Positions 10,871-22,300 of a stretch of 64,000 bases of DNA are shown piece by piece (position 1 is the first letter of the stretch; each line of letters opens with the position of its first letter). The stretch covers positions 76,780,829 through 76,844,828 of the forward strand of contig OY804588.1 in assembly GCA_963680875.1 (NCBI GenBank). Direction: 5' to 3'. The notes under the pieces were generated by a model. It was not told the origin of the DNA. It searched no databases and saw nothing but the letters and a program-made list of their open reading frames with translations. This DNA comes from Bathymodiolus brooksi. Lineage: Eukaryota > Mollusca > Bivalvia > Mytilida > Modiolidae. The translations under genes were made by a program, and so were the position numbers.

Positions 10871-10904
10871 ATTTTTATATAATTATATTAGAATGTAAAA
10901 TAAA

Positions 10905-11100
10905 TATTAATACTGTCGGAACAATTCTACCATCCAATAGAAAATCGCAAAAAGAGGCAAAATAGATATCCAACAGTCATATACATGACTGCCCTGATCT
11001 GGTAAGGAAACGTCAATAAAAGTGGCGGGGTAAAGGTTGTTTTATGGGCTCAAACATCCACTCTAAGTGAAATGCAAACGTTTTCCATAAGTGAAATAAT
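10905..11100 (-). repeat. Dispersed repeat family C (reverse)
   Basis: The minus strand reads CATAAAACAACC, TACCCCGCCACTTTTATTG, ACGTTTCCTTACCAG, CAGTCATGTATATGACTG, TTTTGCCTCTTTTTGCGA and TTGTTCCGACAG. These match the 45945-46160 copy in order. Confidence 0.65.
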
Positions 11101-11319
11101 TTCCTAGACAAAGAGTAATCATCTTGATATTATTTCCTGGAATTAAGGAGAGACGTGGAGGACATTATTACTATTTTAGACATCATTTAGGAACTAGATA
11201 AACTAAGTTTTGAACACCACTGCAGTGTTGATAGTATCATAGAAATATAGGTCATGTAGCGTACTACTATGTTCACATGTGATCAGAATTGTTGTAGGAA
11301 TGTTGAATAAGTGTAGAGG

Positions 11320-11445
11320 TGTAGGCCCATATGACTAGTTTAAAACCGCCACTTTATACAGTGCATATACCAAATCAGTAATGTGTGCGGTTTTGTTTTA
11401 GGCTTATATTTTGCCTCTATTTCTATGATTATTTAAGGTGGTACC
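11320..11445 (+). repeat. Dispersed repeat family C, degenerate
   Basis: Contains CCCATATGACTAGTTTAAAA, CCGCCACTTTATACAG and ATTTTGCCTCTATTTCTATG in family order. It is diverged and shortened. Confidence 0.5.
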
Positions 11446-12065
11446 ATACACTTCAGGTAAAATTTGATCTGCTCGTTTAATATTCTTATTTTTTTGGCAG
11501 TGTGTTTGAATATATCCAATGTAATAAATATCAAAATTTTAACAAATTCTAACCAACAGACTCAGAGCTATGCATTCACTAGCCACATAGCAGCTTTTCT
11601 CTCTGGTTTTGATCACCGAGATGCTTGAAATCTGCATACAAACATCATATGATCAAAACGTTCAACTGATTTTAAAGAGTTATATCCCTTTGCTTTTCAT
11701 TTAAATTGTTTCAAAGAACGTTTTTGTCGTACATTTGAATTTGCTACAGTTGTGAGTCATTAAGACATGTCTTAATGTAAAACACGCTTTTCACATCAAT
11801 GCAGTAATGCATTACCATGATAGTGTCTCCATTACCATTTAGTGATGTGTCATCAGTTTTGGTGCACGCCAATCCGTTGGGTATAATTAGAAAAACACAA
11901 TTAACATTTAAATGACATCATCATGGCATGTTTTAAAAGACAAATGAGATTGTTCTTTTCTCCTGTGCAGTTCAAAGTTATTTGAAATAAAATATCAGAA
12001 AAGGATTGGCAAAACTACAGAAATGTATACAATAATTTAGTACACTCTTAATACCCAGGTCACCA
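11446..12065. other. No gene seen; one 20-bp palindrome
   Basis: AT-rich non-coding sequence. A perfect palindrome, CATTAAGACATGTCTTAATG, lies at 11758-11777. Confidence 0.5.
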
Positions 12066-12331
12066 AGGGGTCGTCGTGGTCGTGATCGTATGGTAATTTG
12101 ATTTATAGCTACCTATACAACCAGTGCATATCACCATTAACCGTGTCAGTTCGAATCCCGATCATCGAGGTGTACTCTATACAACATTATGTGATGACGT
12201 TTGTCAGTGACATACGACATACCGGTGGTTTTCTCCGGGTCCTCTGTTTTCCTCCACCAATAAAACTAACTTCAAGGATATAACTGAAATATTGTTGAAA
12301 ATGGCGTTCAGCACCATAAAACTATAACCCG
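12066..12331 (+). repeat. tRNA-derived SINE, family S
   Basis: The head begins GGTCGTCGTGGTCGTGATCG. A clear Pol III B box, GTTCGAATCCC, lies at 12149-12159. The body has ACAACATTATGTGATGACG and GGTGGTTTTCTCCGGG. The 3' part has CCACCAATAAAACTAAC, ATATTGTTGAAAATGGCG and a CACCATAA end. Near-complete copies lie at 49861-50123 and 15721-15980 (reverse), with tails only at 5345 and 47880. SINEs of this design are typical of molluscs. Confidence 0.85.
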
Positions 12332-12480
12332 TTTAGTGGGAGGATGACGAGAAAAAATAGGAATATGAGGCATTAAAGTAAATTACCCGGTCATGTATTT
12401 GTGTGTTAGTGGTATAAATTTTGTCCTTTTCTCTGATTTTTTAATGGAATTTAGAATCCGACAGTGTTGTATTTGTTTGT
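12332..12480 (+). repeat. Dispersed repeat family C, degenerate
   Basis: Contains CCGGTCATGTATTTGTGTG, TTAGTGGTATAAATTTTG and ATGGAATTTAGAATCCGACA in family C order, directly after a SINE. Confidence 0.45.
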
Positions 12481-13189
12481 TTTTTTTGTTTTTTTTCCAT
12501 ACTTGTACTGACAATTTGATTGTCAGATTACATAAGATTTAACTTCAACCATTGATTTTATTATTATATCTAATAATACATATATCATTAACTCGCTTTC
12601 TGGTTACCCCAGGCTGGTGAACGATTTTTAAAGGCTGTCAAAATTGAATTTTTCTTAATGTTAAAAGTTGCCAATATTCGATGTTTTATACTTATTGCAG
12701 TTGAAATTTTTCACAATATCAAGCAAAACATTGTGGTTAATACTTAATAGGCAATACGCTATACATTATCTGCATAATTTTTAATGTATGCTATGGTATG
12801 TGAAATAATGGTCAAAGCACACACACACACATGCCCATTAACATTTACCGATGGCAATTGAAGAATTTCTGGTTGTGTGAAATCATTTGGAAATAGCGTG
12901 CTATAAACCAAACAACGCACAAACGATATCTTAAGCGAAATATGAAGTGAAAAACAACATATTAGTGTTTTACATTCTCTATTTCCCAGGATTTTGCCCT
13001 ATCGGCTTTTTTGCTAAGAAAATAAGAAATATAATAGAAAAATTGACACAAACATCCATCATAACTGTTACATGATTAGGAACATTTTTCTTAATTTGTT
13101 TTCCTCATTTTACAGTGGGTTCTGTTAAATTATAGCTGACATATTATTGTCACGTCATTGTGTTTTGCAACTGAATATTAAACCTGTTC
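12481..13189. other. No gene seen; short simple repeats
   Basis: A T-rich run sits around 12476-12498 and a short (CA)n tract at about 12818-12831. Nothing else is recognisable. Confidence 0.5.
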
Positions 13190-13400
13190 AATCACAAAAA
13201 AAACAAAACACCGAATACGTAGCCAGGAATGGAAAACCGAGGGACACTGGCAAAATTGAGCACAAAGCACAGGGTGAAGACAAACAAAATATAAAAACAC
13301 GACACAGAAAACTAAACCACAGAGCTGCATGGACCCAACACAAAAAGGGGGGATGAACCCGGGTGTTCACGAAGGCCGCGTGTTGTTTTCACTGTTGTAT
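13190..13400 (-). repeat. Retroelement tail family B (reverse)
   Basis: On the minus strand GGTTCATCCCCCCTTTTTGT is followed by GTTGGGTCCATGCAGC. Then come TTTAGTTTTCTGTGTCGTG, TTTGTCTTCACCCTGTG and GCCAGTGTCCCTCGG. This is the 5'-to-middle order of family B. The frames over it on both strands are not genes. Confidence 0.6.
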
Positions 13401-13614
13401 CAACTCTAGCCAAAAAATCAGTAGTACGATGCACGTCGCGAACAATTACACAAATAAATACTAATATTCAGATTTAGCCTGATATATTCAAATTTATGGA
13501 ATTTTAAACTAATAGCCACATATGTTACTTTTAAAATTGTTTCCCAATCATTGTTTTTGCCATAGCCCCATTTTCTAATAATAATTTGACTTTTATGACA
13601 AATATTTTTGTGAA

Positions 13615-14275
13615 GCCCGTGTTGCTCATCATTTTAGTTTTCAGTGTTGTATTGTGCTTTTCTGTTCTGTTTGTCATCGTCCTGTGTTTTGTGCTCCCAA
13701 TTATGTCAGTGTCTCTGAAATGTCCATTCTTGATTTTCCCATCGGTTTTCTTTCTCTGAAATGTCCATTCTTGATTTCCCCATCGATTTTTTCTCTCTGA
13801 AATGTCCATTCTTGATTTTCCCATCGAATTTCTTTCTCTGAAATGTCCATTCTTGATTTTCCCTTCGGTTTTCTTTCTCTGAAATGTCCATTCTTGATTT
13901 CCCCGTCGGTTTTCTCTCTCTGAAATGTCCATTCTTGATTTACCCATCGGTTTTCTCTCTCTGAATTATCCATTCTTGATAGCTACTTCAGTTTTCTTTG
14001 TCTGTATTGTCCATTCTTGATTGCCCGTTCGGTTTTCTCTCTCTAAATTGTCTATTATTGATTGCAACTTCGGTTCTCTCTCTCTGAGTTGTTCATTCTT
14101 GGTTGCCCCTTCGTTTTTTTTCTCTCTCTGAATCGTCAATTATGTATTGCCCCTTCGGTTTCCTCTCTTTCTGAATCGTCCATTCTTGATTGCCCCGTCG
14201 GTTTTCCCTCTCTGATTTGTCCATTCTTGATTGTCACTTCGGTTTTCTCTAACGTTTATATAAAAATGTAGCTCT
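13615..14275 (+). repeat. Retroelement tail family B with internal 42-bp array
   Basis: Starts with CCCGTGTTGCTCATC and TTTTAGTTTTCAGTGTTG. It passes through TTTGTCATCGTCCTGTG and ATGTCAGTGTCTCTGAA, and ends CTCTAACGTTTATATAA, which is the family B 3' end. The last segment before that end is expanded into a tandem array. Confidence 0.65.
13712..14250. repeat. 42-bp minisatellite, about 12-13 units
   Basis: Units read TCTCTGAAATGTCCATTCTTG plus ATTTTCCCATCGGTTTTC. They become more diverged (ATTGCCCCTTCGG forms) toward the 3' end. The minus-strand frames of 61-138 codons repeat KNGHFRE-like words and have no independent support. Confidence 0.9.
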
Positions 14276-14644
14276 ATCGTAGTATCGTATTACTCATTGA
14301 CTTATTTTAGTTTATCTGGTTTTTTTCTTCTAAACCTTGAAATGTGGAAAACAAGATCAAATCATGATTAAATTTACATGTAAATTGAATGTACCTGAAT
14401 GCTCCCACAAAAACGATTTCAGTGAAGACGGAAACTGTAACGACTTAAATATAGAACCTTTAACATTTGTTCAAGAAACTGTCCATGATTGCATTTCCCA
14501 AATTTGTTAAAAATGAATAAGAAATAGTAAGAGTCAACAATAACAATAACATTATTTAGTGTTATCTTCACATTGAAGCCATGTCCATCATTAAAATAAT
14601 ATGTTTTTCCTATTTCGCCACACTGCTCTAATTTTTCACTAGGT
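14276..14644. other. No gene seen
   Basis: AT-rich non-coding sequence between a repeat copy and a retroelement relic. Confidence 0.5.
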
Positions 14645-14804
14645 CTGCTTTATGACTTGACCTACATTTCAAAGTTGGCAATAAGGGCCGAATATGAACG
14701 AAACATCACGAAGAAAAAGGAAGTATTTCAATTTTCTCATTGTGAACTTTCCATTTTTTTTTTGTAGCAACATTCCAGTAGTTCCTGCATATAGAGTATA
14801 TATA
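14645..14804 (+). pseudogene. Reverse transcriptase C-terminal relic (retrotransposon)
   Basis: The plus strand at 14769-14804 translates to NIPVVPAYRVYI. This matches the conserved stretch near the end of the reverse transcriptase whose longer relic lies at 46865-47440, where the same place reads NILAAPVYVVYI. The DNA just upstream, TTTCAATTTTCTCATTGTG then AACTTTCCA, aligns with ATTCCAATTCTCCCATTGTG at about 47193. A T-run of 10 bases and frame changes make it non-functional. Only about 50 codons survive. The element clade cannot be assigned from this fragment. Confidence 0.6.
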
Positions 14805-14807
14805 TAC

Positions 14808-14835
14808 ACGAATCCCACTAAAAACCGGGGATAAA
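14808..14835 (-). repeat. Family B head fragment (reverse)
   Basis: ACACGAATCCCACTAAAAAC is the exact reverse complement of the GTTTTTAGTGGGATTCGTGT found in the 43.5-kb family B copy. Confidence 0.55.
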
Positions 14836-14889
14836 ACGTGCATGCGCATGTACATGTTGCTTATTGATATCAAAGGTAATACATATCCC

Positions 14890-15100
14890 GATGTTCGGTT
14901 GTACTTTACCTTCAGTTGTTTGTAGGAGGGCTCATGCCTTGTTTATGTTATTTGTGTTTATTTGCGCATAGTGGTGTCAAACACATATTGTGTTGTGTCT
15001 CTGTATTGTTTGTCTTCGTCTTGTGTACCCTATGTTGCCAGTTTCTTTTGATTGTCCATTTTCAATTCTTCGGTATTCTCTTACGTTTATTTAAGCATAC
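14890..15100 (+). repeat. Retroelement tail family B
   Basis: Contains GTTTGTAGGAGGGCTCATGC, TTTGCGCATAGTGGTGTC, CACATATTGTGTTGTGTC, TTCGTCTTGTGTACCC, ATGTTGCCAGTTTC and CTCTTACGTTTATTTAAG. All are in the order of copies 1 and 2. Confidence 0.7.
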
Positions 15101-15720
15101 GCAACCTTAATATTGTGTGGTCATTACTATAATCTAAGCTTCCAGTTTACAATATATAAACAGTTGTACAAACACGTTCCCATAGATAACATCTTTATTG
15201 AATTTCTATCAGTGATTCACCAATTAAATCCTAATGTTGACACACGCAACACACTGAAACAACATTGTCCTTACATATGTGTCTCTTATAATTATATAAT
15301 GCTAGAAAACAATGAGGATCTGGATTTCGATCGTCATATGTCGTTGGCCTCCTTATTGTGTTCAGTGAGTAGAGCTGAGAGGTGATTGCTTTTATTTTTT
15401 GCTGTTGTTGTTGTTGATATTGGTGGCCATCACTTTTTAACTTTTTTCTTCATAATGATAATACAAGAATCTGTCGGAGCCAGCAAACAAAGAAAGAAAT
15501 ATTTCTTCTCGGTTACTTCGAAGTAGAACTTGTAAAATGATCGGTCCCTTCCACTTGAACTAGACAATATTTTACTGAATGCTTAGTCTAGGATAACTCA
15601 GTGTGAGACCAGAAAGAGAACAGTGTGAGAAGATAATTAAGGTTATCAACCCGTCAACAATTTGATTTTCAATCAACTTTAAAAGCACAAAAATAGTCAA
15701 GACAACTGGATGGGATTAAT
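15101..15720. other. Unassigned, one 90-codon frame
   Basis: A plus-strand frame at 15113-15385 is not low-complexity but resembles no family I know, and it starts just after a repeat. A short (GTT)n run follows near 15404. I would not call a gene on this. Confidence 0.35.
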
Positions 15721-15980
15721 GGTGCTTAACTCCACTTTCAGCAATATTTCAGGTATATCATGGCGGTCAGTTTTATTGGTGGAAGAAACCGGAATACCCG
15801 GAGAAAACCACACAGCTATCGCAAGTCACTGATAAACTTGATCACATAATGTTGTATCGATTACATCTCGCCATGAACGGGGTTCGAACTCACAACTTTA
15901 GTGGTGATAAGCAGTAATTGCACAGATACATGTAGTTGGAAATCCAACTACCTTACGATCACGACCACGATTGGCCCTGT
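15721..15980 (-). repeat. tRNA-derived SINE, family S (reverse)
   Basis: Reverse copy. The minus strand carries the head (GTCGTGGTCGTGATCG-like), a B box GAGTTCGAACCCCG and ACAACATTATGTGATCAAG. The 3' part has GGTGGTTTTCTCCGGG, CCACCAATAAAACTGACC, ATATTGCTGAAAGTGG and an AGCACC end. Confidence 0.85.
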
Positions 15981-16136
15981 CACTACATCTGTAGTTGTAA
16001 CTAAAATGTCATATTCATAAATCTGTCAACATTTCACAACGAATCAGAAGACAAATGTGATGATGTGGAAGTGCTACAACGTAAATAAATAGCTTCCCCG
16101 TTCAGTAAACGAGATTTAACGGAAATAAGCGAGAAA

Positions 16137-16487
16137 ACAATTAAATATACAAATACCGTCCGTGAATATCAATGACACGGCAATAAATAAATGTTAGAGG
16201 AAACCGAAATGGAAACCAAGACAGCAGAACAATCCCGAAAAACCGCAATAAATAACCAACATCTAGACACAAATATATTATATAGATCTTAACCTGGTTA
16301 AGCATACAAATACCTTACAAGAATAAAACTGAAACCGCAATAAATAACCAGTATGTAGACAAAAATAGATTATATAGATCTTAACCTAGTTAAATATACA
16401 AACACTGTCCAATAATACCACTAAAACGGCAATAAATAACCATCATCTAGACAAAAATATATTATACAGATCTTAACCAGGTTAAAA
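16137..16487. repeat. Degenerate array of about 91-99-bp units, 3.5 copies
   Basis: Each unit contains GCAATAAATAACCA, TCTAGACAAAAATATATTAT and AGATCTTAACC followed by GGTTAA. Clear copies start near 16240, 16340 and 16431, with a partial one upstream from about 16137. Confidence 0.8.
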
Positions 16488-17084
16488 GTATATCATCAAC
16501 CAAAGGCTGACATTTTTGCACTAAGATATATTAGGATATTATACGTGCTATGCACATTACTTATAATAAATGTATCGTTAATTCCCAAATCAAACGTTTC
16601 TAAGAAACTCGAAAGACATTCTTGTGATGTTCGCTTGTTTGTTTTCTGACGATAGCTTGACATAACACAATGAATTAAAATTGATGCGTTTCTGATACAA
16701 TTTAAAAAGAAACACGGTGATAGATAACAACGGCCAAATCACAGTTAATAACATTATCGTTAACTCTTTGTATTGTATAATACATAAACCTTAGATATCA
16801 GGAACCGCTGTTAACACAGACATGTGAATGACAACTTCTATGTCACAAAGATTAAAAATGCTATGTATAATTGTCAAGATTAGAGCATTCTTTATTCTTT
16901 TTCAGTCGGTTTTAAGAGCTTCATGTTGCTCGTGCTATTTGTTATATGTAAAATGTGCCGACTTTAAATAAAATTTACTTATTCACTTACTGACTTACTT
17001 TATACAATAGTGTTCATCCAGTAATATGTGAGGGTTGCCATTTTACTCACACGTGGAAAAGCACGTACATGCACGACCGCATCT
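16488..17084. other. No gene seen
   Basis: AT-rich sequence without recognised features. Confidence 0.5.
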
Positions 17085-17290
17085 TTTCACTAAAAGGGGA
17101 GATTTTGGCCTTTATAATTAGTTTGACCTCGCCACTTTTTCTCTCGAAATGAAGGTAATAAACCAGAAGAGAGGGAATAGATATGTATGTTAGGGGAATC
17201 GATTTTACTTCAGTGTCTACGATTTATCGAATGGATTTTGAACTATTCCGACAGAGTGGTATTTGTTTTCATTTTATTATCAAAACAGTT
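17085..17290 (+). repeat. Dispersed repeat family C
   Basis: AGGGGAGATTTTGGCC, TAGTTTGACCTCGCCACTTT, TCGATTTTACTTCAGTG, TGGATTTTGAACTATTCCGA and CAGAGTGGTATTTG follow the family order. Confidence 0.6.
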
Positions 17291-17566
17291 ATATTAGGAC
17301 CAATTCAGCAAAGAACATAAACAGTTCATATCAATACAGGAATCTTAGGACAATTGAAATCTTAAATATGGACAAATGAAAATACATATGTACTCATATG
17401 CCTACTTATTAAATATGTATATAATTGAAGTTCTTTACATTTCTCCGGAGAAGTCGTCTGAGCCAATCCGAATTGTGTTGGCGTTTTTACTTAATTAAGC
17501 ATCCCAATATTAATGACATCAGAAGGAACAATTAATGTTTTATTTGTTAGAGTGCAGAGGAGTATT

Positions 17567-17673
17567 CCTACACGTGCTTCGTATGATTGGTTGATTGATA
17601 TCCTACACGTGCCTCGTATGATTGGTTGATTGATATCATACACGTTCTTCGTATGATTGATTGATTGATATCT
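17567..17673. repeat. 35-bp tandem array, 3 units
   Basis: CCTACACGTGCTTCGTATGA followed by TTGGTTGATTGATAT occurs three times with few changes. It lies about 100 bp before the 60-bp array begins. Confidence 0.9.
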
Positions 17674-19366
17674 GAATTGAATACCTTTCACCTATTTAAC
17701 AATAAATGTAAAAACAAAAATACGAAAGACAGTAGAAAACTAGATATTACAATCTCCCACAAACTTGAGGATGAAGCAAGGTGTTCGAGACAAACAAAAA
17801 CTGGGACAACACGAATACATGATCTTCACAACCCCGTAAATGAAACAATGGTTTTTAGATCAAGAACTAGCACAACACGATCTCTAACGAACATCGTAAA
17901 TGAAACCATGATTTTTAGATCATGATCTAGGACAACACGATCGCTAACGAACACCGTAAATGAAACCATGGTTTTTAGATCATGAACTAGGACACCACGA
18001 TATTTAACGAACACCTTAAATGAAACCATGGTTTTTAGATCATGAACTAGGACAACACAATCTCTAACGAACACCGTAAATGAAACCATGGTTTTTAGAT
18101 CATGAACTACGACAACACGATCTCCAACGAACACCGTAAATGAAACCATGGCTTTTAGATCATAAACTAGGACAACACCATCTCTAACGAACACCGTAAA
18201 TGAAACCATGGACAACACGATTTCTAACGAACACCGTAAATGAAACCATGGTTTTTAGATCATGAACTAGAATAACACGATCTCTAACGAACACCATAAA
18301 TGAAACCATGGTTTTTAGATCATGAACTAGGACCACACGATCTCCAACGAACACCGTAAATAAAACCATGGTTTTTAGATCATGAACAAGGACAACACAA
18401 TCTCTAACGAACACCGTAAATAAAGCCATGGTTTTAAATCATGAGCTAGGACAACACGATCTTCAAAAACATCGGGAATAAAACCATGTGTTCTTTATCA
18501 TGAACTAGGACAGTACGATCTCTAACGAACACCATAAATGAAACCATGGTTTCTAGATTATGAACTAGAACAACACGATCACAAACGAACACCGTAAATG
18601 AAACCATGGTTTTTAGATCATGACCTAGGACAACACGATCTCTAACGAACACCGTAAATGAAACCATGGTTTTTAGATCATGACCTAGGACAACACGATC
18701 TCTAACGAACACCGTAAATGAAACCATGGTTTTTAGATCATGAACTACGACAACACGATCTCCAACGAACACCGTTAATGAAACCATGGCTTTTAGATCA
18801 TAAACTAGGACAACACCATCTCTAACGAACACCGTAAATGAAACCATGGACAACACGATTTCTAACGAACACCGTAAATGAAACCATGGTTTTTAGATCA
18901 TGAACTAGAATAACACGATCTCTAACGAACACCATAAATGAAACCATGGTTTTTAGATCATGAACTAGGACCACACGATCTCCAACGAACACCGTAAATA
19001 AAACCATGGTTTTTAGATCATGAACTAGGACAACACAATCTCTAATGAACACCGTAAATAAAGCCATGGTTTTAAATCATGAGCTAGGACAACACGATCT
19101 TCAAAAACATCGGGAATAAAACCATGTGTTCTTTATCATGAACTAGGACAGTACGATCTCTAACGAACACCGTAAATGAAACCATGGTTTCTAGATTATG
19201 AACTAGAACAACACGATCACAAACGAACACCGAAAATGAAACCATGGTTTTTAGATCATGAACTAGGATAACACAATCTCTAACGAACACCGTAAATAAA
19301 ACCATGGTTTTTAGATCATGAACTAGGACAACATGATCTCTAACGAACACCGTAAATAAACCCATT

Positions 19367-22300
19367 GTTTTTAGATCATGAACTAGGACAACACAATCTC
19401 TAACGAACACCGTAAATGAAACCATGGTTTTTAGATCATGAACTACGACAACACGATCTCCAATGAACACCGTAAATGAAACCATGGCTTTTAGATCATA
19501 AACTAGGACAACACCATCTCTAACGAACACCGTAAATGAAACCATGGACAACACGATTTCTAACGAACACCGTAAATGAAACCATGGTGTTTAGATCATG
19601 AACTAGGACAACACGATCTCTAACGAACACCGTAAATGAAACCATAGTTTTTAGATCATGAACTAGAACAACACGATCTCTAACGAACACCATAAATGAA
19701 ACCATGGTTTTTAGATCATGAACTAGGACCACACGATCTCCAACGAACACCGTAAATAAAGCCATGGTTTTAAATCATGAACTAGGACAACACGATCTTC
19801 AAAAACCTCGGGAATGAAACCAGGTGTTCTTGATCATGAACTAGAACAGTACGATCTCTAACGAACACCGTAAATGAAACCATGGTTTCTAGAATATGAA
19901 CTAGAACAACACGATCACAAACGAACACCGTAAATGAAACCATGGTTTTTAGATCATGAACTAGGACAACACGATCTCTAACGAACACCGTAAATGAAAC
20001 CATAGTTTTTAGATCATGAACTAGGACAACACGATCTCTAACGAACACCGTAAATGAAACCATGGTTTTTAGATCATGAACTACGACAACACGATCTCCA
20101 ACGAACACCGTAAATGAAACCATGGCTTTTAGATCATAAACTAGGACAACACCATCTCTAACGAACACCGTAAATGAAACCATGGACAACACGATTTCTA
20201 ACGAACACCGTAAATGAAACCATGGTTTTTAGATCATGAACTAGAATAACACGATCTCTAACGAACACCATAAATGAAACCATGGTTTTTAGATCATGAA
20301 CTAGGACCACACGATCTCCAACGAACACCGTAAATAAAACCATGGTTTTTTACTCATGAACTAGGACAACACAATCTCTAACGAACACCGTAAATAAAGC
20401 CATGGTTTTAAATCATGAGCTAGGACAACACGATCTTCAAAAACATCGGGAATAAAACCATGTGTTCTTTATCATGAACTAGGACAGTACGATCTCTAAC
20501 GAACACCGTAAATGAAACCATGGTTTCTAGATTATGAACTAGAACAACACGATCACAAACGAACACCGTAAATGAAACCATGGCTTTTAGATCATGAACT
20601 AGGATAACACAATCTCTAACGAACACCGTAAATAAAACCATGGTTTTTAGATCATGAACTAGGACAACATGATCTCTAACGAACACCGTAAATAAACCCA
20701 TTGTTTTTAGATCATGAACTAGGACAACACAATCTCTAACGAACACCGTAAATGAAACCATGGTTTTTAGATCATGAACTACGACAACACGATCTCCAAT
20801 GAACACCGTAAATGAAACCATGGCTTTTAGATCATAAACTAGGACAACACCATCTCTAACGAACACCGTAAATGAAACCATGGACAACACGATTTCTAAC
20901 GAACACCAGTAAATGAAACCATGGTTTTTAGATCATGAACTAGGACAACACGATCTCTAACGAACACCGTAAATGAAACCATAGTTTTTAGATCATGAAC
21001 TAGGACAACACGATCTCTAACGAACACCGTAAATGAAACCATGGTTTTTAGATCATGAACTACGACAACACGATCTCCAACGAACACCGTAAATGAAACC
21101 ATGGCTTTTAGATCATAAATTAGGACAACACCATCTCTAACGAACACCGTAAATGAAACCATGGACAACACGATTTCTAACGAACACCGTAAATGAAACC
21201 ATGGTTTTTAGATCATGAACTAGAATAACACGATCTCTAACGAACACCATAAATGAAACCATGGTTTTTAGATCATGAACTAGGACCACACGATCTCCAA
21301 CGAACACCGTAAATAAAACCATGGTTTTTAGATCATGAACTAGGACAACACAATCTCTAACGAACACCGTAAATAAAGCCATGGTTTTAAATCATGAGCT
21401 AGGACAACACGATCTTCAAAAACATCGGGAATAAAACCATGTGTTCTTTATCATGAACTAGGACAGTACGATCTCTAACGAACACCGTAAATGAAACCAT
21501 GGTTTCTAGATTATGAACTAGAACAACACGATCACAAACGAACACCGTAAATGAAACCATGGTTTTTAGATCATGAACTAGGATAACACAATCTCTAACG
21601 AACACCGTAAATAAAACCATGGTTTTTAGATCATGAACTAGGACAACATGATCTCTAACGAACACCGTAAATAAACCCATTGTTTTTAGATCATGAACTA
21701 GGACAACACAATCTCTAACGAACACCGTAAATGAAACCATGGTTTTTAGATCATGAACTACGACAACACGATCTCCAATGAACACCGTAAATGAAACCAT
21801 GGCTTTTAGATCATAAACTAGGACAACACCATCTCTAACGAACACCGTAAATGAAACCATGGACAACACGATTTCTAACGAACACCAGTAAATGAAACCA
21901 TGGTTTTTAGATCATGAACTAGGACAACACGATCTCTAACGAACACCGTAAATGAAACCATAGTTTTTAGATCATGAACTAGAACAACACGATCTCTAAC
22001 GAACACCATAAATGAAACCATGGCTTTTAGATCATGAACTAGGACCACACGATCTCCAACGAACACCGTAAATAAAGCCATGGTTTTAAATCATGAACTA
22101 GGACAACACGATCTTCAAAAACCTCGGGAATGAAACCATGTGTTCTTGATCATGAACTAGAACAGTACGATCTCTAACGAACACCGTAATAAATGAAACC
22201 ATGGTTTCTAGATTATGAACTAGAACAACACGATCACAAACGAACACCGTAAATGAAACCATGGTTTTTAGATCATGAACTAGGACAACACGATCTCTAA

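Noticed and set aside
9105..10882. Long open frames of 503-587 codons as repeat-protein genes
   Set aside because: At least three frames on both strands are open at once because the unit is 36 bp, and no domain, signal peptide or non-repeat coding part is present.
15113..15385. A 90-codon plus-strand gene
   Set aside because: No recognisable family, splice or start context; it begins immediately after a family B repeat.
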